Below are positions 26,764-36,293 of a stretch of DNA of 64,000 bases, piece by piece. Under the pieces are notes generated by a model. That model did not search any database. It had not been told where the DNA came from and saw nothing but the letters and a program-made list of their open reading frames with translations. Source of the stretch: Muribaculaceae bacterium (lineage in GTDB: Bacteria > Bacteroidota > Bacteroidia > Bacteroidales > Muribaculaceae); assembly GCA_009775125.1 (NCBI GenBank), contig VSPD01000006.1, positions 1 through 64,000 on the forward strand. Direction: 5' to 3'. Made by a program: the position numbers and the translations under genes. How positions within the stretch are numbered: position 1 is the stretch's first letter; every line of letters begins with the position of its first letter.

Positions 26764-27900
26764 ATGTGCAAAAGAATTGTATATATTGGTTTTTTTGATT
26801 TTTATGATAGTCCAATCCAAAGGAGGTATTGGACATCTGCCACCAATAAAATGCAATATATTATCAATGTTTTGAATCGTGTAGGATATAAGGTTGATTT
26901 GCTGTCTTTTTCCGGTGTTACGGAAAAAAGCATGAAATACTATAAGCCGGAAATCAAAAAGAAGGATGGTATCAATCTGTTTCTGCCCCCGTCGATAGGC
27001 GAAATTTATTCCTTGACAAGACGATTCAATCATGTATTTATATGGCTATATGGATTGTTTTGGATGCTTAGGAATGTAGCGTCCGATGATGTAGTAATTG
27101 CGTATCATTCTTTGGCGTATGCTTGGCTGTTGCAAATTATACAGAAAGTGAAGAGATGCAAGGTGATATTGGAGTTGGAAGAGATGTATCAAGATGTGTA
27201 TAACTTGTCTAAGATACGGGCACGTCATGAATTGGAAATTATTGATAAGGCTGACGGATATATTTTCGCGACTGATTTGTTTGTTGAAAAAGCCAAAACG
27301 CCGAATAAGCCCTATGCTGTGATATACGGAACATATCAAGTTGAGACGCAAAGGCATGAAAAGGTCGAAGATGGATTTATACATGTTGTTTATGCCGGGA
27401 CATTCGATCCCCGCAAGGGCGGTGTTGCCGCTGCCGCTGCCGCTGCTTTTCTTGACGGGCGTTACCATTTGCATATATTAGGATTTGGCTCTCCTGAGGA
27501 TGAAAAGAATCTTCTTGCTGAAATTGAGAAGACAAAAAAGCGCACAGATGCAAAAATAACATATGAAGGGCTCCTGAAAGGAAATCAGTATATTGAATTT
27601 CTTCAGAAATGCCATATCGGATTGTGCACGCAAAATCCTGATGCAGCGTTTAACATGACTTCATTTCCGTCTAAAATATTGTCATATTTATCCAATGGGC
27701 TTACGGTGGTGTCTATCGATATCAAAGCCGTGAAAAAGTCCGGTGTCGGTCATTGTATTTATTATTATAAAGAGCAGACTCCCGAAAAGATAGCAGAAGC
27801 GATAAAGTCGGTCACTATAAAAGACAGCCGGCCGAAGATTGCTGAATTGGATATAAAATTTGAATCAGACCTTGATTCGCTTATTTCATGTTTAGAATAA
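26764..27900 (+). CDS. glycosyltransferase (GT-B fold, GT4-like)
   Basis: 378 residues. The C-terminal half has a donor-domain pattern: HVVYAGTFDPRKGG, HLHILGFGSPED, KITYEGLL and SFPSKILSYLSNGL. The N-terminal acceptor half has YHSLAYAWLLQIIQKVK. A poly-alanine stretch of seven residues follows the RKGG motif, encoded by three GCCGCT units plus GCT (27427-27447). The number of units could vary in frame without disrupting the gene. Donor and acceptor sugars unknown. It opens a new cluster after an untranslated gap and ends 9 bp before capE. Confidence 0.82.
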   Translation: MCKRIVYIGFFDFYDSPIQRRYWTSATNKMQYIINVLNRVGYKVDLLSFSGVTEKSMKYYKPEIKKKDGINLFLPPSIGEIYSLTRRFNHVFIWLYGLFWMLRNVASDDVVIAYHSLAYAWLLQIIQKVKRCKVILELEEMYQDVYNLSKIRARHELEIIDKADGYIFATDLFVEKAKTPNKPYAVIYGTYQVETQRHEKVEDGFIHVVYAGTFDPRKGGVAAAAAAAFLDGRYHLHILGFGSPEDEKNLLAEIEKTKKRTDAKITYEGLLKGNQYIEFLQKCHIGLCTQNPDAAFNMTSFPSKILSYLSNGLTVVSIDIKAVKKSGVGHCIYYYKEQTPEKIAEAIKSVTIKDSRPKIAELDIKFESDLDSLISCLE

Positions 27901-27909
27901 TATAGGCTT

Positions 27910-28983
27910 ATGAGCATATTTAAAGATAAGGTGCTGTTGATTACCGGGGGAACCGGCAGTTTCGGCAATGCGGTGTTGAGGCGTTTCCTCGACAGTGATA
28001 TCCGCGAGATAAGGATTTTCTCTCGCGATGAAAAAAAACAGGATGACATGCGTCATCACCTGCAAAACCCGAAAGTGAAGTTTTATATCGGCAATGTCCG
28101 CAATAAGGAGTCTGTGGATGTGGCAATGCGCGGCGTCGACTATGTATTCTCAGCCGCGGCATTGAAGCAGGTGCCCAGTTGCGAGTTTTTTCCATTGGAG
28201 GCTACGTTGACCAACGTGATTGGTACCGACAATGTGCTTCGCTCTGCAATCGAGCATGGAGTAAAGAATGTTGTGGTACTCTCCACCGATAAAGCCGCTT
28301 ACCCCATCAATGCCATGGGCATAAGCAAGGCTCTGATGGAAAAAGTTGCTATTGCAAAAGGACGCGAGCTCGGGGAAAATGCGGAAACTACGATTTGCTG
28401 CACCCGTTATGGCAATGTCATGGCATCCCGAGGGTCTGTGATTCCGCTTTGGGTGGAGCAAATGATGGACGGCAAGCCCATCACTATTACAGATCCCAAC
28501 ATGACGCGCTTCATGATGACGCTCGACGATGCCGTCGATCTTGTGATTTATGCTTTCACTCATGGCAAGAATGGAGACTTGTTTGTGCAAAAGGCTCCGG
28601 CAGCTACTCTCGACGTGCTTGCCGAGGCGTTGAAGCAGACATATGCGCAGGTTAATCCCGCCTACGGCGATACAGAGGTTAAGGTTATAGGCACTCGTCA
28701 TGGCGAGAAGTTGTATGAAACTCTTGTAACTCGTGAGGAAATGGCAAAAGCCATAGACATGGGCGACTATTACCGCATACCGTGCGATACGCGCGATCTC
28801 AACTATGACAAATTTTTCACAGAGGGCTCGGAAGAAGTGTCGCGTATCGAAGATTACCATAGTCACAACACGCGTCGTCTTGATGTGGATGGCATGAAAG
28901 AACTTTTGCTGAAACTCCGCTTCATTCGCGAGGACCTCGGGTTGCAACCGCGTGCAAAAGCAAAGGAAATTCGTAGTGAATAA
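27910..28983 (+). CDS. capE: UDP-GlcNAc 4,6-dehydratase/5-epimerase (CapE/FnlA/WbjB-like)
   Basis: First enzyme of UDP-L-FucNAc synthesis: inverting dehydration of UDP-GlcNAc with C5 epimerisation. 357 residues. TGGTGSFG (12-19) binds NADP, and FSRDEKKQDDMRHHL and AAALKQVPSCEFFP are characteristic of the short cytosolic dehydratases. LSTDKAAYPINAMGISKALMEK carries the atypical Met/Lys catalytic motif of the CapE/PseB group, and GTRHGEKLYETL is present near the C terminus. The FucNAc branch is preferred over PseB because CapF and CapG homologues lie just downstream. GC-rich relative to the preceding transferase. Confidence 0.92.
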   Translation: MSIFKDKVLLITGGTGSFGNAVLRRFLDSDIREIRIFSRDEKKQDDMRHHLQNPKVKFYIGNVRNKESVDVAMRGVDYVFSAAALKQVPSCEFFPLEATLTNVIGTDNVLRSAIEHGVKNVVVLSTDKAAYPINAMGISKALMEKVAIAKGRELGENAETTICCTRYGNVMASRGSVIPLWVEQMMDGKPITITDPNMTRFMMTLDDAVDLVIYAFTHGKNGDLFVQKAPAATLDVLAEALKQTYAQVNPAYGDTEVKVIGTRHGEKLYETLVTREEMAKAIDMGDYYRIPCDTRDLNYDKFFTEGSEEVSRIEDYHSHNTRRLDVDGMKELLLKLRFIREDLGLQPRAKAKEIRSE

Positions 28984-28989
28984 AGCCGT

Positions 28990-29112
28990 ATGACAATACG
29001 AAAGATATACAGAAAATTATACTCCATTGTGGTTGGCAAACTTGCCCCAGTGGGATATGCCCGAAAAATAGGCGTGAATATGCAGGGAAAGGTATATACT
29101 TATCGGCTATAA
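28990..29112 (+). pseudogene. remnant of a hexapeptide-repeat acetyltransferase
   Basis: A 40-codon frame starting 6 bp after capE encodes a basic N-terminal stretch with KLYSIVVGKLAPVGYARKIG and GVNMQGKVY, which looks like the beginning of cell-surface O-acetyltransferases (the segment just before the first hexapeptide turns). It then stops at TAA (29110-29112) with no beta-helix part. The next gene begins 40 bp later. Best read as a truncated leftover of a lost acetyltransferase between capE and the glycosyltransferase; a real 40-residue peptide is less likely. Confidence 0.4.
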
Positions 29113-29152
29113 GGGCACATCCAAGGGAATATATTTCTAAAACGATAAGAGT

Positions 29153-30250
29153 ATGAGAATACTTTATGTAGGAGGTTTCGAGATGCCGGACCGCAACGCC
29201 GCGGCGCAAAGAGTATTGGCTAATGCCAAGGCCATGCGCGCTATCGGCCACGATGTGAGATTTGTGGGAATTACGCATTGTGGCGATTTTCACGGAACTG
29301 TCGATGGCTTTGAGTATGATTCCAAACCATATCCTCGAAGCATAAAGTCATGGCTGAGACACCTGTGCCGATTCACGACTTGCAAGGATTTGGATTTTTA
29401 TAGTCCTGATTTGGTCGTCGCATATAATTTTCCGGCTGTCTCTTTGAAGCATTTGGTTAAGATATGCCATAAGAGAAACATTATGGTTGTGGGTGATATT
29501 ACCGAATGGTATACCCCTGTCGGAAAATCATTACATTCTTTTTTGCTAAAATGTGATGTAAAATCTCGAATGAAGACGGGAAACAAAATGGTCGATGGCC
29601 TGATTGGTATCAGTAATTTCCTATGCGACTATTATCGTAACGATGTGCCGGTGATAAGAGTTACGCCGCTCATCGACATCGAAGATGAGAAATGGCATCG
29701 CAACCGCGAATTGACTGCCGGCAGTCCGATAAGGCTGGTTTTTGCCGGAACTTTTGGGGCTTCAAAAGACCTGCTTATTCCCATAATAGAAGCGGTGAAT
29801 AAGTCGAGTAATCTGCATTTGACCATTGTCGGGGCAACCAATTCCGATATTCCTGCGAATGTGACGACTAAGAACGTTTCCTTCACGGGACGTCTTCCGC
29901 ATAAAGAGGCATTGACGATTCTTTCGCAAAGCGATTTTCAAATTTTTTACCGTGAGGACAACATTACGACACGCGCCGGATTCCCGACCAAATTTGTGGA
30001 GTCGATGACGGTGGGCCTGCCTGTAATCACGTCTCTTACAAGTGATTTGGCCGAATATCTGCGCGATGGTGAAAATGGATTTGTAATACATTCTGCCGAT
30101 GATATACCCAATGTGTTGAATCGTGTTGCAAAATTGACCCCGGAAAAAATAATCGACATGAAAAAGAAATGTCTGTCTATCAATGATTTTGACTATCGCA
30201 TACAGACAGAGGCATTTGAAAGTCTCTTTAAAACTATAAGATTGCAATAA
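29153..30250 (+). CDS. glycosyltransferase family 4
   Basis: A 365-residue GT-B enzyme: MRILYVGGFEMPDRNAAAQRV in the acceptor domain, IRLVFAGTFGASKDLLIPIIEA and VSFTGRLPHKEALTIL in the donor domain, then PTKFVESMTVGLPVITS holding the usual acidic pair. It lies between capE and capF, interrupting the FucNAc gene set, so it may transfer L-FucNAc; that is only a positional argument. Six bp separate it from capF. Confidence 0.85.
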   Translation: MRILYVGGFEMPDRNAAAQRVLANAKAMRAIGHDVRFVGITHCGDFHGTVDGFEYDSKPYPRSIKSWLRHLCRFTTCKDLDFYSPDLVVAYNFPAVSLKHLVKICHKRNIMVVGDITEWYTPVGKSLHSFLLKCDVKSRMKTGNKMVDGLIGISNFLCDYYRNDVPVIRVTPLIDIEDEKWHRNRELTAGSPIRLVFAGTFGASKDLLIPIIEAVNKSSNLHLTIVGATNSDIPANVTTKNVSFTGRLPHKEALTILSQSDFQIFYREDNITTRAGFPTKFVESMTVGLPVITSLTSDLAEYLRDGENGFVIHSADDIPNVLNRVAKLTPEKIIDMKKKCLSINDFDYRIQTEAFESLFKTIRLQ

Positions 30251-30255
30251 AGTAT

Positions 30256-31461
30256 ATGAAAGTATTGGTAACCGGGGCAAAAGGGTTTGTTGGACGCAAC
30301 CTTTGCGCCGAGCTTAAAAATATACGCGATGGCAAGGCCCGTTGTTATGGGGACCTTGCTGTCGATGAAGTGATGGAATATGACATCGACTCCCCTTCTG
30401 AAGATTTGGACGAATTCTGCTCCAAGGCTGATTTTGTATTTAATCTGGCCGGTGTAAATCGCCCGAAAGAGCAGGCTGAATTCATGTCGGGTAATTTTGG
30501 ATTCGCTTCCACGCTTCTCGACACCTTGAAAAAGCATGGAAACAAGTGTCCGGTAATGTTGTCATCGTCGATACAGGCCTCGCTTATCGGGCGATATGGG
30601 GAGTCGGATTATGGTAAAAGCAAACTTGCCGGTGAGAACTTGTTTTTGGATTATGGAGAAGAAACCGGCGCGAAAGTTCTTGTATATCGTTTTCCAAATT
30701 TGTTTGGAAAATGGTGCCGTCCAAATTATAATTCGGCAGTAGCGACATTCTGCAATAATATTGCCAACAATCTCCCTATTCAGGTTAAAGATCCGGCTGT
30801 TGAACTCGAATTGCTGTATATCGATGATCTTGTTTCTGAAATGATAGACGCATTGAAAGGAAATGAGCATCGTTGCGAATTCGACGGATTGTATCCGAAG
30901 GCATTATCTGACGGACGTTATTGTTTTTGTCCGATTACTCATAAAGTCACACTCGGGCGAATCGTAGAACTGTTGGAGACATTCAATTCGCAGCCTCAAA
31001 CATTGGTAATGCCGGAGATTCCGGACGGTTCTTTCGAGAAAAAATTGTATTCGACTTTTTTGAGTTATCTGCCCAAGGACAAGGCAATTTTCGACTTGAA
31101 AATGAATTGCGATGCCCGCGGGTCCTTCACCGAATTGTTAAAGACAGAAAAATGCGGGCAATTCTCTGTGAATGTCTCCCTGCCGGGCATAACAAAAGGG
31201 CAGCATTGGCATCATACCAAATGGGAATTTTTCATAGTTGTTAGTGGTAAGGCCCTGATACAGCAGCGGAAGGTCGGGGAAGATAAGGTGCTCGATTTCG
31301 AAGTGTCGGGAGAGAAGATACAGGCCGTGCACATGCTTCCCGGCTATACTCATAATATTATAAATCTTTCAGAAACCGAACCGCTCGTGACCCTTATGTG
31401 GGCCAATGAGCAATTTGATCCGGCTCGCCCCGACACTTATTTTGAACCAGTAGTCAAATGA
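30256..31461 (+). CDS. capF: bifunctional UDP-sugar reductase/cupin (CapF/FnlB/WbjC-like)
   Basis: Second step of UDP-L-FucNAc synthesis: C3 epimerisation followed by NADPH reduction at C4. 401 residues in two parts: an SDR domain (1 to about 245; TGAKGFVGRN, YGKSKLAGE with the YxxxK pair) and a C-terminal cupin (about 270-401) with the metal-binding GQHWHHTKWEFFIVVSG and PGYTHNI. This SDR-cupin arrangement is diagnostic for CapF. The stop overlaps the capG start by 4 bp. Confidence 0.94.
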   Translation: MKVLVTGAKGFVGRNLCAELKNIRDGKARCYGDLAVDEVMEYDIDSPSEDLDEFCSKADFVFNLAGVNRPKEQAEFMSGNFGFASTLLDTLKKHGNKCPVMLSSSIQASLIGRYGESDYGKSKLAGENLFLDYGEETGAKVLVYRFPNLFGKWCRPNYNSAVATFCNNIANNLPIQVKDPAVELELLYIDDLVSEMIDALKGNEHRCEFDGLYPKALSDGRYCFCPITHKVTLGRIVELLETFNSQPQTLVMPEIPDGSFEKKLYSTFLSYLPKDKAIFDLKMNCDARGSFTELLKTEKCGQFSVNVSLPGITKGQHWHHTKWEFFIVVSGKALIQQRKVGEDKVLDFEVSGEKIQAVHMLPGYTHNIINLSETEPLVTLMWANEQFDPARPDTYFEPVVK

Positions 31462-32639
31462 ATACGACAAAAGATTTTACAAATATACGATTTCAGGACA
31501 ACGGCAAACTGAAATTGCTTATTATAGTAGGAACCCGTCCGGAAATTATCCGCCTGGCGGCCGTGATTGACAAATGCCGCCGCTATTTTGACACGATACT
31601 TGCTCATACCGGACAAAACTACGACTATAACCTCAATGGGGTCTTTTTCAAAGATCTCAATCTTGCCGACCCTGAAGTGTATCTTGACGCCGTAGGTGCC
31701 GACCTCGGAGAAACAATGGGCAATATCATAAGCGCGTCGTATAAACTTATGGCGGCCATTAGGCCCGATGCGGTCCTTGTATTGGGCGATACTAATTCAT
31801 GTCTGTCGGTAATCGGCGCAAAACGCCTTCACATACCCATATTTCACATGGAGGCCGGCAACCGATGCAAGGATGAATGTCTGCCGGAAGAAACCAATCG
31901 TCGAATTGTAGACATCATATCAGATGTCAACATGGCTTATTCAGAACATGCCCGCCGTTATCTTGCCGATTGTGGCTTGCCGAAAGAACGGACATATGTC
32001 ACAGGGTCGCCCATGGCAGAAGTGCTCCATAACAATCTCGCAAAAATCGAATCATCGGATATCCATACCCGTCTTGGCTTGATAAAAGGACATTATATCC
32101 TTCTTTCGGCTCACAGAGAAGAAAATATCGACACAGAAAAGAATTTTACATCTCTGTTTACGGCAATCAACCGTATGGCAGAAAAATACGATATGCCTAT
32201 TTTGTACAGTTGCCATCCACGCAGCCGCAAGCGTCTTGAAGCATCGGGATTTCAACTCGATTCCCGCGTCATACAGCATGAACCGCTCGGATTTCATGAC
32301 TACAACTGCTTGCAAATGAATGCGTTTGCCGTTGTGTCCGATTCTGGCACTCTTCCCGAGGAATCGTCTTTCTTCACGTCGGTAGGCAGTCCATTCCCGG
32401 CGGTTTGTATCCGTACGTCCACCGAGCGGCCCGAGGCTCTCGACAAAGGCTGTTTTGTGCTTGCCGGCATTGATGAGAAAAGCCTGCTGCAAGCCGTAGA
32501 CACCGCTGTCGAATTGATACGCGACGGCAATTTTGGCATTCCTGTTCCCGACTATACGGATGAAAATGTCTCCGACAAGGTGGTGCGTCTGATTCAGTCA
32601 TACACCGGTGTGGTAAACAAAATGGTGTGGCGCAAATAA
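31458..32639 (+). CDS. capG: UDP-HexNAc 2-epimerase (CapG/FnlC/WbjD-like)
   Basis: Last step to UDP-L-FucNAc: C2 epimerisation of UDP-L-PneNAc. A 393-residue GT-B-fold epimerase with IIVGTRPEIIRLAAVI, HTGQNYDYNLNGVFF, VLGDTNSCLS, HMEAGNRCKDECLPEETNRR, SAHREENID and VSDSGTLPEE. The N-terminal extension and the CKDECLPEE wording are typical of the FnlC/WbjD branch rather than WecB. It completes the CapE-CapF-CapG trio. Gene end to next start is 90 bp. Confidence 0.93.
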   Translation: MNTTKDFTNIRFQDNGKLKLLIIVGTRPEIIRLAAVIDKCRRYFDTILAHTGQNYDYNLNGVFFKDLNLADPEVYLDAVGADLGETMGNIISASYKLMAAIRPDAVLVLGDTNSCLSVIGAKRLHIPIFHMEAGNRCKDECLPEETNRRIVDIISDVNMAYSEHARRYLADCGLPKERTYVTGSPMAEVLHNNLAKIESSDIHTRLGLIKGHYILLSAHREENIDTEKNFTSLFTAINRMAEKYDMPILYSCHPRSRKRLEASGFQLDSRVIQHEPLGFHDYNCLQMNAFAVVSDSGTLPEESSFFTSVGSPFPAVCIRTSTERPEALDKGCFVLAGIDEKSLLQAVDTAVELIRDGNFGIPVPDYTDENVSDKVVRLIQSYTGVVNKMVWRK

Positions 32640-32729
32640 ATATTAGTATAAGATTGGAGGTTATCTCTTTTCGGAGGTAGGTTAATTAAAAAGATCTTGC
32701 CGGATTTAATTTAAAAGGTAGTATGACTT

Positions 32730-33854
32730 ATGCGGATTGCTTTTATTGTTAATGTCGATTGGTTTTTTGTTTCACATCGGTTGCCAATAGCTATGCGGGC
32801 TTTAGATGAAGGCCACGATGTGTGGGTGATTACAAAAGATACAGGAAAGCGAATAACACTTGAGAAAAAGGGAATTCATTTCATTGATTTCCCTTTTGAA
32901 CGCTCTGGAACTAATCCGTTTCATGAGTTGAAATGCGTATTAAAACTAAAAAAAATATTAGAAAGGAATAAATTTGATATAATACATAATGTTACTTTGA
33001 AGGCATCTCTGTTGGGTGCGTTTGCGGCGAGATTGGCGAAGAATCAAAAAGTTGTTAATGCAATCAGTGGATTGGGGTATTCTTTTACAGGTGGAAATAA
33101 TACGTTTTCAGGAGCTGTTGTAAAATTATTTGCAAAAATAGCTTTCTCCGGGGCCGATAATTATTTTATATTTCAGAACCCAGATGATTCAGATATATTT
33201 TTATCCTTAGGTATTACAAAGCCTGACAAAGTATTCATGATCAAGGGATCCGGTGTTGATATCCGCGAATACTACTACTGTGAGCCTGCTAAAAAAGAGC
33301 ACATTATATCATTCCTTTTACCTGCACGTGTATTGAGAGATAAGGGAGTTTTAGAGTTTGTTGCGGCTGCCAAGTTATTGGAAAATGAGTTAAAAGGGAA
33401 AGCGAAATTCATTATTGCGGGGCAATGTGATAAATTTAACAGGGCCTCTATTCCGGAAACGGAGATACATAATCTGGAAGTTCAAGATTATATAGAGTGG
33501 GTGGGAGAGCAGAGAGACATGGTGAGTATGTATCGAAATTGTGACGTAGTGGTGCTTCCTTCTTATAGAGAGGGATTGCCAAAGTCGCTTATTGAGGCTT
33601 GTGCTATTGGTCGGCCAATAATTACGACAAATGCTCCCGGATGTAAAGAATGCGTAATTGATGGGGTGAATGGACTTATGGTGCCCGTGAAAGATAAAAT
33701 AGTCCTTGCCGCAGCGATGAAGAAACTTTTCGCCAATCCGGCAAAAAGATTATTGATGGGAGAGGAATCTCGAAAATTGGCAGAGGACCAGTTCGACGTA
33801 GAAACTGTGATAAATAAGCATTTTGAAATTTATTATAAGTTATTAAATTGCTAA
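32730..33854 (+). CDS. glycosyltransferase family 4
   Basis: A 374-residue GT-B transferase. The N-terminal domain has WFFVSHRLPIAMRALDEGHDV and HNVTLKASLLGAFAAR. The donor domain has LLPARVLRDKGVLEFVAAA, FIIAGQCD, and the GT4 signature SYREGLPKSLIEACAIGRPII followed by TNAPGCKECV. This subgroup often adds the second sugar to an undecaprenyl-linked primer. Position after capG and before WbuC recalls the fnlABC-wbuB-wbuC order of E. coli O26, but similarity to WbuB itself is not evident. AT-rich. A 117-bp gap without a gene follows. Confidence 0.88.
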   Translation: MRIAFIVNVDWFFVSHRLPIAMRALDEGHDVWVITKDTGKRITLEKKGIHFIDFPFERSGTNPFHELKCVLKLKKILERNKFDIIHNVTLKASLLGAFAARLAKNQKVVNAISGLGYSFTGGNNTFSGAVVKLFAKIAFSGADNYFIFQNPDDSDIFLSLGITKPDKVFMIKGSGVDIREYYYCEPAKKEHIISFLLPARVLRDKGVLEFVAAAKLLENELKGKAKFIIAGQCDKFNRASIPETEIHNLEVQDYIEWVGEQRDMVSMYRNCDVVVLPSYREGLPKSLIEACAIGRPIITTNAPGCKECVIDGVNGLMVPVKDKIVLAAAMKKLFANPAKRLLMGEESRKLAEDQFDVETVINKHFEIYYKLLNC

Positions 33855-33971
33855 AAGATACTATTAAGCAAGTATGTCGCAAAAATGAGTTGACGTATCG
33901 AGGGCAACGCCGCCTGAGTCGTAAATCATGATAACAATATTTGCAATTATATTAACTTTCAAAAATAATAT

Positions 33972-34910
33972 TTGATGAAAATATTGATAACAGGGATACA
34001 TGGTTTTGTGGGTTCAAATATAGTTAAAAAGTTTAAAGATGTTCATCAGATTTATGGCCTTGACATTGTATCTCCTGTAAAAGATGGAATATTAAAAACA
34101 TTCTCATGGACGGATTTGGATCATGATGTAATGCCTGATTTTGATGTGATAATACATTTGGCCGGTAAAGCGCATGATGTAAAGAAACAGTCGGGGGCGG
34201 ATGTATATTTCAAGGTAAACACAGATCTTACAAAAAAAATATATGACTTTTTTTTAAATTCTACTGCCAAGAAGTTTATCTTTTTTAGTTCCATTAAAGC
34301 AGCCGCCGACTATGTGGCCGGGGATAGTGTGGACGAAAATGTAATACCCAATCCTGTTGGACCTTACGGCGAAAGTAAAATAAAAGCGGAGGAATATATT
34401 CAATCGAGATGGACGGCAGGTGATAAGCAGACAATTATATTGCGTCCATGCATGATACATGGTCCGGGTAATAAAGGTAATTTAAACTTATTATATTCTG
34501 TGGTAAAAAAAGGAATACCTTGGCCTTTGGGCGCGTTTATGAATAAACGTTCGTTTACATCGATAGATAATTTGCTGTTTATCATCGATGGCCTTCTGAA
34601 CAAGGATATTAAAACGGGCATTTATAATGTTGGAGATGATACCCCATTGTCAACGAATGAATTGGTGGCGCTAATTTGTATGGCCTTAGGTCGAAAACCC
34701 CACATCTGGAATTTGAATAGGGGTGTAATAAGAATAATCAGCCGTATTGGAACAATGCTACATTTGCCGTTTAATTCCGAACGATTGACGAAGTTGACAG
34801 AGAACTATGTGGTGGACAATTCTAAAGTAAAACGAGCAATTGGGGTCGAAACGTTGCCGATAACCTCTGCTGATGGGATTATTTCTACTATTAAATCGTT
34901 CAATTCATGA
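33972..34910 (+). CDS. UDP-4-keto-HexNAc reductase-like SDR (WbpV-like)
   Basis: A 312-residue extended SDR: ITGIHGFVGSN (NAD(P) binding), VIIHLAGKAHDVKKQ, FFSSIKAAAD and PYGESKIKAEE (YxxxK). The LAGKAHD sequence and direct coupling to a WecA/WbpL-type transferase match WbpV-type reductases, which make UDP-D-QuiNAc or UDP-D-FucNAc from the 4-keto-6-deoxy intermediate. The required retaining 4,6-dehydratase (WbpM-like) is not in this window and would have to be elsewhere. Overlaps the next gene by 4 bp. Confidence 0.8.
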   Translation: MMKILITGIHGFVGSNIVKKFKDVHQIYGLDIVSPVKDGILKTFSWTDLDHDVMPDFDVIIHLAGKAHDVKKQSGADVYFKVNTDLTKKIYDFFLNSTAKKFIFFSSIKAAADYVAGDSVDENVIPNPVGPYGESKIKAEEYIQSRWTAGDKQTIILRPCMIHGPGNKGNLNLLYSVVKKGIPWPLGAFMNKRSFTSIDNLLFIIDGLLNKDIKTGIYNVGDDTPLSTNELVALICMALGRKPHIWNLNRGVIRIISRIGTMLHLPFNSERLTKLTENYVVDNSKVKRAIGVETLPITSADGIISTIKSFNS

Positions 34911-35869
34911 TTTATATATTGATAATAGTTATATTATTTGTATGTGAACTGGCTTATTTTGCGATTGCTGATAAGTATAATATTATTGATAAGCCTAATT
35001 TACGAAGTTCGCATACCTCGATAACTTTGCGAGGCGGTGGTATTATCTTTTTAATAGGGACCTGGATTTGGGCTGCTTTTTTTGGACTTCAATATGGCTG
35101 GTTCATGGCCGGACTTACACTTGTTGGGATGATTAGTTTTATCGATGATATACATCCTCTTGATAATAAAATCAGATTATTAGGCCAGTTTGCTGCAATG
35201 ATGATGCTTTTTGCCAATCTTGGGTTTTATAATGCTATTGGATGGTGGATGGTGATTCCGGCGCTAATTGTATGTGTGGGTATTTTGAATGCATTCAATT
35301 TTATGGATGGAATCAATGGTATAACGGGAGGCTATGCGTTGTCTGTTATCATACCGATTATCTATCTTAATCAAAAAATGCAATTTATCAATATGCCTTT
35401 TTTGATTGTCACAGCCATAAGTTTGCTTGTTTTTTGTTTCTTTAATTTTAGGAAAAAAGCAAAATGTTTTGCTGGAGATGTAGGATCGGTAAGTATTGCT
35501 GTTATTGTGATTTTTGGACTTGGCCGTTTGATAATGGCAACCAAAGATCCGGTTTATTTGCTATTTATAGCGGTTTATGGTGCCGATTCAATTTTGACGA
35601 TAGTGCATCGTATAATGCTTCATGAAAACCTTGGTGTGGCCCATCGAAAACATGCGTATCAATTGATGGCCAATGAATTGAAAATTCCGCATGTATTTGT
35701 GTCATTATTGTATACGGGATTGCAATTGGCCGTTTCATTTGGATTGATTTTATGTATACGTTATGAATGGTTGTATTTTATTGCCGTTGTATTTTTGCTT
35801 GCATTAATTTACATTTTGTTTATTAAATCGAAATATTATTTGCATGAGGAATACCTCAAGAATCAATGA
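34907..35869 (+). CDS. initiating sugar-1-phosphate transferase (WecA/WbpL-like)
   Basis: A 320-residue polytopic membrane enzyme of the PNPT family. It transfers a HexNAc-1-phosphate from its UDP form to undecaprenyl phosphate and so starts repeat-unit assembly. Visible motifs: NIIDKPNLRSSHTSITLRGGG, the Asp pair in FIDDIHPLDNK, NAFNFMDGINGITG, and the C-terminal HRKHAYQLM of the WbpL/WecA branch. About 9-11 membrane helices. Its pairing with a WbpV-like reductase suggests D-QuiNAc or D-FucNAc as first sugar. Late placement in the operon is usual for Bacteroidota capsule loci. Confidence 0.88.
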   Translation: MIYILIIVILFVCELAYFAIADKYNIIDKPNLRSSHTSITLRGGGIIFLIGTWIWAAFFGLQYGWFMAGLTLVGMISFIDDIHPLDNKIRLLGQFAAMMMLFANLGFYNAIGWWMVIPALIVCVGILNAFNFMDGINGITGGYALSVIIPIIYLNQKMQFINMPFLIVTAISLLVFCFFNFRKKAKCFAGDVGSVSIAVIVIFGLGRLIMATKDPVYLLFIAVYGADSILTIVHRIMLHENLGVAHRKHAYQLMANELKIPHVFVSLLYTGLQLAVSFGLILCIRYEWLYFIAVVFLLALIYILFIKSKYYLHEEYLKNQ

Positions 35870-35879
35870 ATAAGGGTCT

Positions 35880-36290
35880 ATGTTATCGATAGATAAAACA
35901 TTTATTATAAAGTTGCTTAGTGACGCAGAGCATAACTCGCGCCGCCGCCAAAACTATGATTTGCGGAATTCGGATTCGGATACATCTCAACGTATGCTTA
36001 ATGCATTGATGCCTGATACAAAAATACCCATTCATCGTCACATGTCAACATCTGAGACTGTCATACTTATCAAGGGGCATGTTTCGGAGGTATTTTATGA
36101 TGATGAAGGAAATGAAACAGAACGTATTGAACTGAATCCGGATATTGAAATGTATGGCGTTCAAATTCCGGCCGGAGTTTGGCATACATTGATAGTCCAT
36201 GAGGCGTCGATTATAATGGAAGTTAAAGACGGGGCTTATGCTCCGATTGGCACAAAGGACATATTATGTGTCGATATTGAAAAGCAATAA
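35880..36290 (+). CDS. wbuC: WbuC family cupin protein
   Basis: A 136-residue single-domain cupin with HRHMSTSETVILIKGHVSEVFYDDEGN and GVQIPAGVWHTLIVHE, carrying the metal-binding His/Glu set of the WbuC family. WbuC accompanies FnlABC/CapEFG gene sets in O-antigen loci; its exact role is unproven, with a metal-dependent sugar or glycan processing step assumed. Length is as in the family. Three bp separate it from the following aminotransferase gene. Confidence 0.85.
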   Translation: MLSIDKTFIIKLLSDAEHNSRRRQNYDLRNSDSDTSQRMLNALMPDTKIPIHRHMSTSETVILIKGHVSEVFYDDEGNETERIELNPDIEMYGVQIPAGVWHTLIVHEASIIMEVKDGAYAPIGTKDILCVDIEKQ

Positions 36291-36293
36291 TTT

